21,833 nucleotides of DNA from the IMG/VR virus record IMGVR_UViG_3300043496_000080, positions 1-21,833 of that record. The stretch is one strand, 5' to 3'. Each line of letters opens with the position of its first letter. The first letter of the stretch is position 1. The stretch is from a virus. Below, in pieces: positions 1-5,276 of this stretch. Below the pieces are notes generated by a model. It ran no database searches. It saw only the letters and a list, made by a program, of their open reading frames with translations, and was not told the DNA's origin. Both the position numbers and the translations under genes were made by a program.

Positions 1-85
1 GGACCTGTCCGACGGCTCGGACCTGTCCGACGGCTCGGACCTGTCCGACGGCTCGGACCTGTCCGACGGCTCGGACCTGTCGCGG
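1..85. repeat. 18-bp iteron array, left portion
   Basis: Four identical 18-bp units GGACCTGTCCGACGGCTC lie at 1-18, 19-36, 37-54 and 55-72, followed by a partial unit GGACCTGTC at 73-81. Each unit contains GGAC-CT-GTCC, and across the unit junction CCGA-CGGC-TCGG, so every unit carries dyad symmetry. On the circle one more variant unit (21689-21706) precedes unit 1. The units lie inside the initiator gene and encode SDRSEP on the minus strand. Direct repeats of this size with internal dyads resemble the iterons of the lambda origin. Confidence 0.85.
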
Positions 86-127
86 CTGGCCGCGGCATAG
101 CCTGACGCGGGGTGTCGCTTGGTATCG
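1..127. repeat. Terminal direct repeat, left copy (circular closure)
   Basis: Bases 1-127 are identical to 21707-21833. The copy holds four perfect 18-bp units, a partial unit and about 45 bp of unique sequence. An open reading frame runs through the join. A 127-base exact overlap is what a k=127 assembly graph leaves on a circular contig, so I read this as closure of a circular or circularly permuted molecule, not a biological duplication. Confidence 0.93.
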
Positions 128-441
128 GACGCGGGATCGAATAGGAGGAGGGCGTCGGCGCTCGCCGCATACTGGCGGCAGCGATGGGAGTACCCATCGG
201 GCGCGAGAATCTTCGCGGCGACGAGACGTTGTAGACGCTCGAGCACAGTCGCGCGACTGAGTCCGGTCGCTTGCATCAACGTCTCGATCTTCGGCCGGAT
301 ATTGACGCCGGCGTGTCCGTCGCCGAACGTGAAGACAATCTGTACAAACTGCTTCAAGTCGGCGGGAAGGCGCGATTGCTGCGCCAGTTTGATAAACCGG
401 AACGGATTCCGGACGTCGGCGACGGCGGCGGGATAGCTCAT
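1..441 (-). CDS. Replication initiator-like winged-helix protein, N-terminal part (gene continues across the contig join)
   Basis: The gene starts with ATG at 441-439 and overlaps the stop of the upstream ribbon-helix-helix gene by four bases (ATGA). It stays open to base 1 and continues in the same frame at 21706, ending at 21248: 299 residues in all. Residues about 47-80 form a helix-turn-helix (IRPKIETLMQATGLSRATVL, then a second helix and a wing), like the HTH domains of phage lambda O-type initiators and HTH_36 proteins. Residues 121 onward are a Ser-Asp-Arg-Ser-Glu-Pro repeat encoded by the 18-bp direct repeats. Because the HTH precedes in-gene direct repeats, I infer an initiator that binds iterons inside its own gene. 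A transcriptional regulator is the main alternative. Linear gene callers would miss or truncate it. Confidence 0.8.
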   Translation of the reverse strand, partial: MSYPAAVADVRNPFRFIKLAQQSRLPADLKQFVQIVFTFGDGHAGVNIRPKIETLMQATGLSRATVLERLQRLVAAKILAPDGYSHRCRQYAASADALLLFDPASDTKRHPASGYAAASRDRSEPSDRSEPSDRSEPSDRSEPSDRS

Positions 442-638
442 GCGGTTTTCTTCTCCTTCCGATGGTGGGCGGCGTCGAGAATGGCGCGCTCCTCGTCTTT
501 TTTGGCGAGCCACAGGCGCACGCCATTTCTAATCTGTGCGGTGAGGGTGGTCCCGTCGCGGTCGCGTATCGCCTCGAGGCGGCGCGCGTCCTCGAGCTCG
601 AGGGCGAGGTTGAAGTGATAAGCGTTGAGCTTAGGCAT
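438..638 (-). CDS. Ribbon-helix-helix (CopG/Arc-like) DNA-binding protein, probable autorepressor
   Basis: The 66-residue protein has the ribbon-helix-helix pattern: a strand at about residues 4-13 (NAYHFNLALE), helix A with ARRLEAIRDRDG, then helix B TLTAQIRNGVRLWLAKK, and a charged tail. I chose ATG at 638 over an in-frame ATG at 698 because the later start leaves a palindrome (646-665) in the leader, where an operator would lie. The stop overlaps the initiator start by four bases, so the two are probably co-translated. Members of this family usually repress their own promoter as dimers; here that would also set initiator dosage, which is inference. An antitoxin is possible, but no toxin gene is adjacent. 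Confidence 0.78.
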   Translation of the reverse strand: MPKLNAYHFNLALELEDARRLEAIRDRDGTTLTAQIRNGVRLWLAKKDEERAILDAAHHRKEKKTA

Positions 639-645
639 AGGCCTT

Positions 646-665
646 AGTGTATTCCAAGGTACACT
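646..665. promoter_or_regulatory. Palindromic operator candidate upstream of the RHH gene
   Basis: AGTGTATTCCAAGGTACACT has perfect 6-bp arms (AGTGTA/TACACT) around an 8-bp centre. It lies 8 bp upstream of the RHH start at 638 and touches the stop codon of the preceding gene. Position and symmetry fit binding by RHH dimers. I see no convincing -35/-10 pair. Confidence 0.6.
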
Positions 666-823
666 TATTGTCGCGGGGATTCTCGCGAGAACTGGCAACC
701 GTAGGCGGCGAGGAGCTCGAGGACGCGGGCCGCGGCGACGTCCGGCGTCGGCGCCTGGCGGGCGATGTCGGCGAGGAGGCGCGCCAGGCTGAGCGACGTC
801 GGGACGATCCGCGGACCATTCAC
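665..823 (-). CDS. Hypothetical 52-residue protein
   Basis: Start GTG at 823-821 overlaps the stop of the upstream 29-codon gene in a GTGA junction, the usual coupling in this genome; an upstream in-frame start (895) would overlap that gene fully. The product begins with NGPRIVPTSL, followed by an amphipathic helical stretch (LARLLADIARQAP, then DVAAARVLELLAAYG). It has no motif I recognise. It ends at the edge of the 646-665 palindrome, the last gene before that regulatory gap. An overlapping ORF (819-631) is arginine/serine-rich and reads like a shadow frame. Confidence 0.55.
   Translation of the reverse strand: MNGPRIVPTSLSLARLLADIARQAPTPDVAAARVLELLAAYGCQFSRESPRQ
680..691. promoter_or_regulatory. 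12-bp perfect palindrome
   Basis: TTCTCGCGAGAA is a perfect dyad lying 14 bp from the 646-665 palindrome, within the 3' end of the 52-residue gene and upstream of the RHH gene. It could be a second regulator site or chance in GC-rich DNA. Confidence 0.35.
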
Positions 824-909
824 GGGCGGCGGCTCATCCAGGCGAGACACGTCAACATCACGCACGTCCAGAGCATGAGCCCGAGCACAATCCAATCAAC
901 CGCCGTCAT
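820..909 (-). CDS. 29-residue single-span membrane peptide
   Basis: ATG at 909-907 overlaps the nuclease stop (ATGA), and the stop overlaps the next GTG start (GTGA), so the mini-gene fits exactly between two coupled genes. The peptide MTAVDWIVLGLMLWTCVMLT is followed by CLAWMSRRP: one hydrophobic span (about residues 5-25) and a basic C-terminus, predicting a single transmembrane helix with the arginines in the cytoplasm. No lysis gene is otherwise recognisable, so a holin-like or single-gene lysis role is conceivable. Its place in the probable early arm argues against that. A membrane anchor for a partner is equally possible. Confidence 0.6.
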   Translation of the reverse strand: MTAVDWIVLGLMLWTCVMLTCLAWMSRRP

Positions 910-1271
910 GGCCGGCGCTCAAGGGCGGCGCGGATCGTCGCGAGGGCGGCGCCGGAGTCGAGCTCGCGCGGCGTAAAGCGGAGATAGACAAAGCCGAGCA
1001 TTTGGGCGGCGTTACTCTTTTCCATATCGCGGCGGATGCCGGTCACGCTCGAGTGACCGCCGATCGCGGTGCCAGGGTTGCGGCCGCCGCGATAGACGCC
1101 GCCGTCGCGCTCGACGATGAGGCGCGCCGCGGGCCAGCAGTAGTCGGCGCGCCACAGGCGATCGGGGCAGAACCGATACTCACGGACGGGCGCCGGGAGC
1201 TTCAGCGTCTCAAGCAAGGCGACAAACGGATCGAAGCGGAGGCGGCGAGCTCGCGGACGCGCGCGGGTCAT
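906..1271 (-). CDS. PD-(D/E)XK-like endonuclease (Vsr/DUF559-type)
   Basis: The 121-residue protein has the order typical of very-short-patch-repair-like phage nucleases: WRADYCWP with Asp43, then LIVERDGG with Glu54 and Asp56, then RRDMEKSNAAQMLGFVYLRFT, in which Glu84, Lys85 and Asn87 precede the final strand. The Asp-x10-Glu-x-Asp spacing suits a metal-dependent PD-(D/E)XK core. I took ATG at 1271 because it forms a 4-base ATGA overlap with the upstream zinc-finger gene; a longer frame to 1463 would overlap that gene and is arginine-rich. The role could be recombination-intermediate resolution or DNA processing; which one is inference. Confidence 0.7.
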   Translation of the reverse strand: MTRARPRARRLRFDPFVALLETLKLPAPVREYRFCPDRLWRADYCWPAARLIVERDGGVYRGGRNPGTAIGGHSSVTGIRRDMEKSNAAQMLGFVYLRFTPRELDSGAALATIRAALERRP

Positions 1272-1483
1272 CGGTCCTCGGCCGGGCTGACGAGGCGCGG
1301 CGCCGGCGGCGTGGCGCCGCGGGTGTCGGCATAGGTGCGGATGCAGTTCCAACAGCAGAAGTGCAAGGCGCGATCGGGATGATTGCCTTCGAGGAGCTCG
1401 AGCCAGTACGGCGGGACATCGACGGCCGCGGCCGTCTCGAGCTGCTCGCGACACTGTTCGCAATAGAAGATGGAGTGGAGCAC
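1268..1483 (-). CDS. Small CxxC...CCxxC zinc-finger protein
   Basis: The 71-residue protein carries CEQC at residues 8-11 and CCWNC at 43-47, a two-knuckle zinc site spanning about 36 residues, followed by a proline-rich tail. The start is GTG at 1483, with GGAGG (minus strand, 1496-1492) eight bases upstream. It is the first gene of the minus arm, immediately downstream of the 1535-1550 palindrome, and its stop overlaps the nuclease start. First-in-operon position and a zinc fold suggest a regulator or host-interaction protein, but I recognise no family. Confidence 0.68.
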   Translation of the reverse strand: MLHSIFYCEQCREQLETAAAVDVPPYWLELLEGNHPDRALHFCCWNCIRTYADTRGATPPAPRLVSPAEDR

Positions 1484-1651
1484 AGTATCGGCCTCCGCCG
1501 CGGATCTAACACAGCATCCGCGGGCCGTTTACTATTGGACCAAAGTCCAAGACGGGCGCGGGCCGCCGGCGCGCAATCTGTAGTGTCAAGGGGTGCGGCG
1601 CCGGCGGATACCGTCGAGATTCTCCAGTGTGCGCGTGTGCGGTTCGGTCGT
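1484..1651. promoter_or_regulatory. Divergent intergenic region between the two arms
   Basis: This 168-bp stretch separates the minus-arm start (GTG 1483) from the plus-arm HNH gene (ATG 1652), so both promoters should lie here. It contains the 1535-1550 inverted repeat and a locally AT-richer patch at 1528-1550. I could not find a convincing sigma70 hexamer pair on either strand. Confidence 0.55.
1535..1550. promoter_or_regulatory. Inverted repeat, candidate divergent-promoter operator
   Basis: TTGGACCAAAGTCCAA has perfect 6-bp arms TTGGAC/GTCCAA around a 4-base centre. It is the clearest symmetric element between the two divergent arms, about 52 bp upstream of the minus-arm start and 102 bp upstream of the HNH start. 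TTGGAC also resembles a -35 box read in either direction. Confidence 0.5.
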
Positions 1652-2053
1652 ATGCCTGAGAACGTCGGGCCTCTGCAATATTGCCTGGCGCCGAACTGTC
1701 GCGCGCTCGTCCGCCGCGGCTACTGCCGGGCGCATCGGCCGGCGCCGACACTGCCACGGGCGAATGCTGACGTCCGCCGGTGGTACATGGTGGAGCGGTG
1801 GCGGCATCCGGTCGCCGGCTACCGGGCGAAGTGTCTCGCGCGGGATCCGTTCTGCGTCGTGTGCCAGGCCGCCGGCCTCCTCGAGGTCGCGACGGACGTC
1901 GACCACATCGAACCCCATCACGGCGATCCGGCGCGGTTCTGGTGTCTCGAGAACCTACAGTCTCTCTGCCATCGGTGCCACTCGCGCAAAACCGCGGCGG
2001 AGGGGCGCGCAACGGCCGAGTCCCGGCGGATTAGGTCAAGTCCCGGAACCTAG
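1652..2053 (+). CDS. HNH endonuclease (terminase-associated)
   Basis: From ATG 1652 the protein is 133 residues. An N-terminal zinc knuckle (YCLAPNC, then GYCRAH) precedes the HNH fold: CVVC near residue 69, VDHIEPHH with the catalytic Asp-His, CLENLQSLCHRCHSRKT with the structural Asn and final His. HNH proteins of this size beside terminase genes are known to be needed for DNA cleavage in several cos-packaging phages, and this one lies just upstream of the terminase genes. It is the first gene of the plus arm. No good ribosome site precedes ATG 1652, so the exact start is uncertain; the frame is open further upstream but there it is arginine-rich and unlike the family. Confidence 0.88.
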   Translation: MPENVGPLQYCLAPNCRALVRRGYCRAHRPAPTLPRANADVRRWYMVERWRHPVAGYRAKCLARDPFCVVCQAAGLLEVATDVDHIEPHHGDPARFWCLENLQSLCHRCHSRKTAAEGRATAESRRIRSSPGT

Positions 2054-2150
2054 CATTAATAGGGGGGTGGTAAAGTGTTGATTCTAAAGGACTTGCCAAA
2101 CCGCCTCTGGTCCTCCGCGCGCGCGCCGGGCGGTTAAAGGATTTTCAAAG

Positions 2151-2170
2151 GGTTTTCTGGGGTTTTCTGT
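2151..2170. repeat. 10-bp tandem T-tract repeat (bent-DNA candidate)
   Basis: GGTTTTCTGG is followed directly by GGTTTTCTGT. Together with GGATTTTC at 2139 and AGTTTTGC at 2173 the T4 tracts recur at helical spacing (11, 10, 12 bp), the pattern expected of intrinsically curved DNA. Confidence 0.6.
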
Positions 2171-2177
2171 CAAGTTT

Positions 2178-2212
2178 TGCGGCCGTTTGCGGACATCTGC
2201 GGCCGTCTGCGG
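2178..2212. repeat. 10-bp phased TGCGG array
   Basis: TGCGG begins at 2178, 2188, 2198 and 2208. The 15-mers at 2178-2192 and 2198-2212 (TGCGGCCGT[T/C]TGCGG) differ at one base. Spacing of exactly 10 bp puts the motifs near one helix face, suiting a multimeric ring such as a small terminase. Confidence 0.65.
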
Positions 2213-2314
2213 GTCGATCAGCTGTAGATGGCCGGTCGGTAGGATTTTGGTAGGACGTCGGGATCAGCTGCGGAACGGGTCCGGCCGTCTTGACGCCGGG
2301 GAGAGGATAGGGTG

Positions 2315-2476
2315 ATGTCCTGCGCCGATTGTGGTGGCTCGACTAATCTCGCGAGCGGTGACGGCGTCTTTCGGTGTTGGCAGTGTCACTGCCGATACCT
2401 CGCGACGCTCGCCGCGCGCCGCGCGCCGTCCGCGGCGTTTATCTATCGGGCGCCGCCGTGGCGCCAGGCCGGCTAA
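2315..2476 (+). CDS. 53-residue zinc-ribbon mini-protein
   Basis: ATG 2315 follows a purine-rich GGGGAGAGGATAGGG ribosome site. The product begins MSCADCGGSTNLASGDGVFR and continues with CWQCHCRYLA, giving CxxC...CxxC over about 20 residues, a compact zinc ribbon like the one in many DNA-binding domains. The tail is basic and aromatic. It lies directly upstream of the small terminase and downstream of the phased repeat region, so a DNA-packaging or late-regulatory accessory role is a reasonable guess. No family is recognised. Confidence 0.65.
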   Translation: MSCADCGGSTNLASGDGVFRCWQCHCRYLATLAARRAPSAAFIYRAPPWRQAG

Positions 2477-2530
2477 TGGCCGGGCGACGAACGATTGCCA
2501 GCGTGGTTTGGCAACCGGGCGGGGGGAGCG

Positions 2531-3040
2531 ATGCCGCGCGGCGGGCATAGTCGCGTCGGGCCGCCGGCCTCGGACGCCGCGACGCGCGCCGTCCGGGGCG
2601 CCGAGACACGCCGCCGACATCGCATCAAGGGCGACGCCGGCGCCGCGCGCGACGCCTCGCACGATTGCGATCCGCCAAAAGGCCTCGATCGTCTCGAGCG
2701 GAACTACTGGAATTACTACGCCGCGCGAATGCCCTATCTCCCGGCCTCCGCGCGCGACGCGCTGAGCAAGTACTGTACGGCGCTCGCGACGATCGCCCGA
2801 TTGAAGGGGCTGATCGCCTCGCGCAAACCGGCGGACGTCCTCCTCCGCGACGCGCGCCGGAAGGATTTACGCCAGTGGATCCTGGGGAGTCGGTTGTACG
2901 AGACGGATCTCATCCTGACGCCGGCGAGCTCGATCCGGGCGCCGCGCGGGGCCGTCGCGCCGGCGTCGCCGACGGCGCCGGTCGATCCGTTCGCGGCGTT
3001 TATCGATCTGGAGGACGGCGACGAGGAAACAATCCAATGA
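2531..3040 (+). CDS. terS: Terminase small subunit (P27-like)
   Basis: The 169-residue protein opens with MPRGGHSRVG, the glycine-rich basic start seen in P27-family small terminases. A helical core follows (YWNYYAARMPYLPASARDAL, then KYCTALATIARLKGLIASRK), in which the conserved aspect is a compact helical bundle after the basic arm. The C-terminus is acidic (FIDLEDGDEETIQ). ATG 2531 was chosen for the GGGGGGAG directly upstream (2521-2528) and the family-like N-terminus; GTG/ATG codons further upstream lack this. The stop overlaps the next gene (ATGA). It should recognise the packaging site and load the large terminase. The call rests on position plus N-terminal similarity. Confidence 0.78.
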   Translation: MPRGGHSRVGPPASDAATRAVRGAETRRRHRIKGDAGAARDASHDCDPPKGLDRLERNYWNYYAARMPYLPASARDALSKYCTALATIARLKGLIASRKPADVLLRDARRKDLRQWILGSRLYETDLILTPASSIRAPRGAVAPASPTAPVDPFAAFIDLEDGDEETIQ

Positions 3041-3324
3041 TTGACGCTCGATCGGGGATCGATCCGCTCGCGAGGTGTCCGCGGTGTCGGCACGTCCTCA
3101 ACGCCGCGACATCCGCTACGGATGACGCGCGGCCGGAGGCCGGCGACGTCTCAATCTGTATCGGGTGCGCGCTCTATTTGATTTTCGTCGACGGCGGCGC
3201 CGGGCTCACTGTCCGCGCGGGCACGGCGGACGATGTCCGCGCGCTCTCCCTCGAGCAACGGGAAATCCTGAATGACGCCGCGCGGATGATCACGGGAGGC
3301 CGCGACGCGGAAACAATCCAATAG
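3037..3324 (+). CDS. 95-residue zinc-ribbon protein between the terminase genes
   Basis: ATG 3037 overlaps the terS stop. CPRC lies at residues 13-16 and CIGC near 42-45, a zinc-ribbon pair, followed by a strand-rich segment (ALYLIFVDGGAGLTVRAG) and a helix (SLEQREILNDAARMITGG). Small zinc-ribbon proteins of this shape occur next to terminase genes in other phages, but I know of no assigned function. Its last codons ETIQ-stop are encoded by nearly the same 18 bases (3305-3322) that end terS (3021-3038). The 3' end overlaps the probable true start of the large terminase. Confidence 0.7.
   Translation: MIDARSGIDPLARCPRCRHVLNAATSATDDARPEAGDVSICIGCALYLIFVDGGAGLTVRAGTADDVRALSLEQREILNDAARMITGGRDAETIQ
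3294..3307 (+). promoter_or_regulatory. Shine-Dalgarno before a non-canonical (ACG) start of terL
   Basis: GGGAGG at 3294-3299 is five bases upstream of ACG at 3305-3307. No ATG, GTG or TTG occurs in the terL frame between the in-frame TGA at 3287-3289 and GTG 3368, yet the intervening codons read like a conserved TerL N-terminus. ACG initiation or a sequence error would explain both facts. Confidence 0.4.
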
Positions 3325-3367
3325 CGGCGCCGGCGCGGACAATCCGGTCGACGCCTACGCGCGCGCG

Positions 3368-5095
3368 GTGGTCGCCGGCGAGCTCCCGGCCGGCAAGTAC
3401 CACGTCCTCGCCTGTCGCCGGCATTTGACCGATCGCGCGCGCGAGGGCGATCCGTCGTTCCCGTACCGTTTTGTCTGGGAGGCCGTCGACGGCCGCGGCC
3501 GGGCGCTCCACTCGGCGCAACGCTTCCTGGAGTTCGCGCGCCAGTGCCGGCACTACAAGGGCAAACGGTGGGCGGGCAAGCGATTTGATCCGTCGCCGTC
3601 GCAAGTGTTCCGGCTCGGGTCGCTCTTTGGTTGGCGGCACGTCGTCACCGGGCGCCGTCGGTTTACCACGTCCTACAACGAGCTCCCGCGGAAGCAAGGC
3701 AAAAGCTTTGAGGGCGCGATCGTCCTCGTCTATGTCACGTTTTTCGAAGGGGAGCCAGGGGCGGAGGGCTACGTCATTGCGACCAAGCGGAAGCAAGCCA
3801 ATATCGTCTTTGGCGACGCGCGCCGGCTGATTCTCCGCTCCCGGCTGACGTCGCCGACGCTGCAGGCGATCACGGTCGGCGCGCATAGTCTGTTCCTCGA
3901 GCGGACGGCGTCGAAAGTCGAGCCGCTCGGCGCGGATAGTGATTCAACGGACGGCCTCAATCCGTCGTGCACGATCGCCGACGAGCTCCACGCCTACAAG
4001 TATCGCGATCTCCTCGATGTGATGGAATCCGGCACGGGCGCGCGCGCCGATCCGATGATGTTTCAAATTACAACGGCGGGCACGGATCCGGATTCGCCGT
4101 GCGGGCAACAGCACGCCTACGCGTGCCAGATTCTCGAGGGTGTCCTCGATGACGCCGCGACGCGATCGTTCTTTGCGTTTATCGCCCATGCGGATCCGAC
4201 GGATGACTGGCAATCGGAGACGGCCTGGCGCAAGGCGAATCCGCACTATGGGATCTCCGTCAATCCAGAGGAGATCCAGAAGCTCGCGTTAAAAGCGGCG
4301 CAGATTCCGTCCGCCGCGGCGGAGTTCCAACAGAAGATCCTGAACTGGTGGGTCGCGACGCTGCAACCGTGCCTATCAATCAACGGCTGGCAACGGGGAC
4401 AGTCGGCCTGGACGCTCGACGAGCTCGAGCATCAACCGTGCTATGTCGGGATCGATCTCGCGTCGCTCCTCGACCTGTGCGCGCTCGCGCTCGTCTTTCC
4501 GCCGACGGCGGCGCGGCCGGCCTGGCGCGTCGCGCTCGAGCTCCTGACGCCGGCGGCGACGATTGCCGATCGCGCGCATCGGGACCGGGCGCCGTATCGG
4601 GAGTGGGTCGACGCCGGCTGGATTCGCACGACGCCTGGCGAACGGATCGATCATCAGGTCTTACGGCCGATCCTCCGCGCGGCGCGCGAGCGGTTCGACA
4701 TTCAGACTATCGGGTTTGATCCGTGGCATGCGGACACGTTGATCCATCAACTGACGGCGGAGGACGGATTCCCAGAAACACAAGTCCTGGCGATACCGCA
4801 AACCTTCGCGGGCATGTCGCGGGCCTGTCTGCGGATGCAGGCGGATATTGTCGCCGGCCTCGTCGACGCCAGGCGCGATCCGGTGATGGCGTGGGCGGTG
4901 TCGAATGTCGTCCCGAATATCGACGGCAAAGACAATCTCATGTTTGCCAAGGGCAAGTCCCGCGGCCGGATCGATCCGGTGATTGCGGCGACAATAGGCA
5001 TCGCGCTCTACTTGAAACATCCGCCGGCGCCTAAGCCGAAATATCAAATCTATGTGTTCGGGGGTACGCCTGATGGCTCGTCCGCGTCTCTATGA
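3368..5095 (+). CDS. terL: Terminase large subunit (Terminase_1 family; ATPase and nuclease)
   Basis: This is the DNA-packaging motor. Numbered from GTG 3368 (575 residues), Walker A is LPRKQGKS (106-113) and Walker B is IADE (203-206, in CTIADELHAY). The RNase H-like nuclease aspartates are in GIDLAS (Asp363), GFDPWHAD (Asp451) and RIDPVIA (Asp536). The lysine-rich Walker A and the IADELHA motif are characteristic of the HK97-type Terminase_1 family. The frame continues upstream of GTG 3368 with NPVDAYARAVVAGELPAGK, matching the usual TerL N-terminus, so the true start is probably near 3305 and not 3368. The stop lies 23 bases inside the following RHH gene. Confidence 0.95.
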   Translation: MVAGELPAGKYHVLACRRHLTDRAREGDPSFPYRFVWEAVDGRGRALHSAQRFLEFARQCRHYKGKRWAGKRFDPSPSQVFRLGSLFGWRHVVTGRRRFTTSYNELPRKQGKSFEGAIVLVYVTFFEGEPGAEGYVIATKRKQANIVFGDARRLILRSRLTSPTLQAITVGAHSLFLERTASKVEPLGADSDSTDGLNPSCTIADELHAYKYRDLLDVMESGTGARADPMMFQITTAGTDPDSPCGQQHAYACQILEGVLDDAATRSFFAFIAHADPTDDWQSETAWRKANPHYGISVNPEEIQKLALKAAQIPSAAAEFQQKILNWWVATLQPCLSINGWQRGQSAWTLDELEHQPCYVGIDLASLLDLCALALVFPPTAARPAWRVALELLTPAATIADRAHRDRAPYREWVDAGWIRTTPGERIDHQVLRPILRAARERFDIQTIGFDPWHADTLIHQLTAEDGFPETQVLAIPQTFAGMSRACLRMQADIVAGLVDARRDPVMAWAVSNVVPNIDGKDNLMFAKGKSRGRIDPVIAATIGIALYLKHPPAPKPKYQIYVFGGTPDGSSASL

Positions 5096-5276
5096 TGTTG
5101 CCGCGTCGCAGGGGCTATCCGTCCGCCTGACGCCGGCGCAACGCCAGGAGCTCGAGGCCGTCGCGCGCGCGGAGCGGTCGCCGGTATCGCGCGTCGTGCG
5201 CGAGGCGGTGAACTGCTACGTCGCCGACTCGCGCGAGCTGACGATCTTTCCGGTCCGCCGGCGCCGGCGATGCTAA
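5073..5276 (+). CDS. Ribbon-helix-helix DNA-binding protein, late arm
   Basis: From ATG 5073 the protein is 67 residues, with a clear RHH pattern: GLSVRLTP (strand) AQRQELEAVARAERSP (helix A and turn) VSRVVREAVNCYVAD (helix B), and a basic C-terminus ending in five consecutive arginines plus Cys. It overlaps terL by 23 bases and the next gene by 7, so it is embedded in the virion arm. It differs in sequence from the early RHH protein at 438-638. It might regulate late genes or bind packaged DNA; neither is shown. Confidence 0.75.
   Translation: MARPRLYDVAASQGLSVRLTPAQRQELEAVARAERSPVSRVVREAVNCYVADSRELTIFPVRRRRRC

Larger units (their letters stand above)
2054..2314. other. Non-coding region with phased repeats; cos/terminase-binding candidate
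   Basis: Between the HNH gene and the first terminase-cluster gene lie 261 bp without a gene. T-tracts begin at about 2142, 2153, 2163 and 2175, then TGCGG occurs at 2178, 2188, 2198 and 2208, exactly 10 bp apart. GATCAGCTG occurs at 2216-2224 and 2262-2270, and GGTAGGA at 2238-2244 and 2249-2255. Position between an HNH endonuclease gene and terS is where cos regions often lie in HK97-like phages. Function is inferred from position and architecture. Confidence 0.5.

Noticed and set aside
1-85. CRISPR array
   Set aside because: The repeats are head-to-tail 18-bp units with no unique spacers, lie inside a reading frame, and have no cas genes nearby.
1-127. Physical direct terminal repeat of a linear phage genome
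   Set aside because: The length of exactly 127 bases, a common assembly k-mer, and the ORF through the join favour an assembly overlap. Read depth would settle it.
119-618. Plus-strand ORFs at 119-436 and 271-618
   Set aside because: They are antisense to the initiator and RHH genes, whose products have recognisable DNA-binding patterns; these frames have none.
631-819. Ser/Arg-rich minus ORF (62 residues)
   Set aside because: It overlaps the 52-residue gene that has a coupled GTGA start, and its composition is shadow-like; it also spans the operator.
2100-2136. Rho-independent terminator after the HNH gene
   Set aside because: CCGCC...GGGCGG can pair, but the loop is long and no T-run follows directly.
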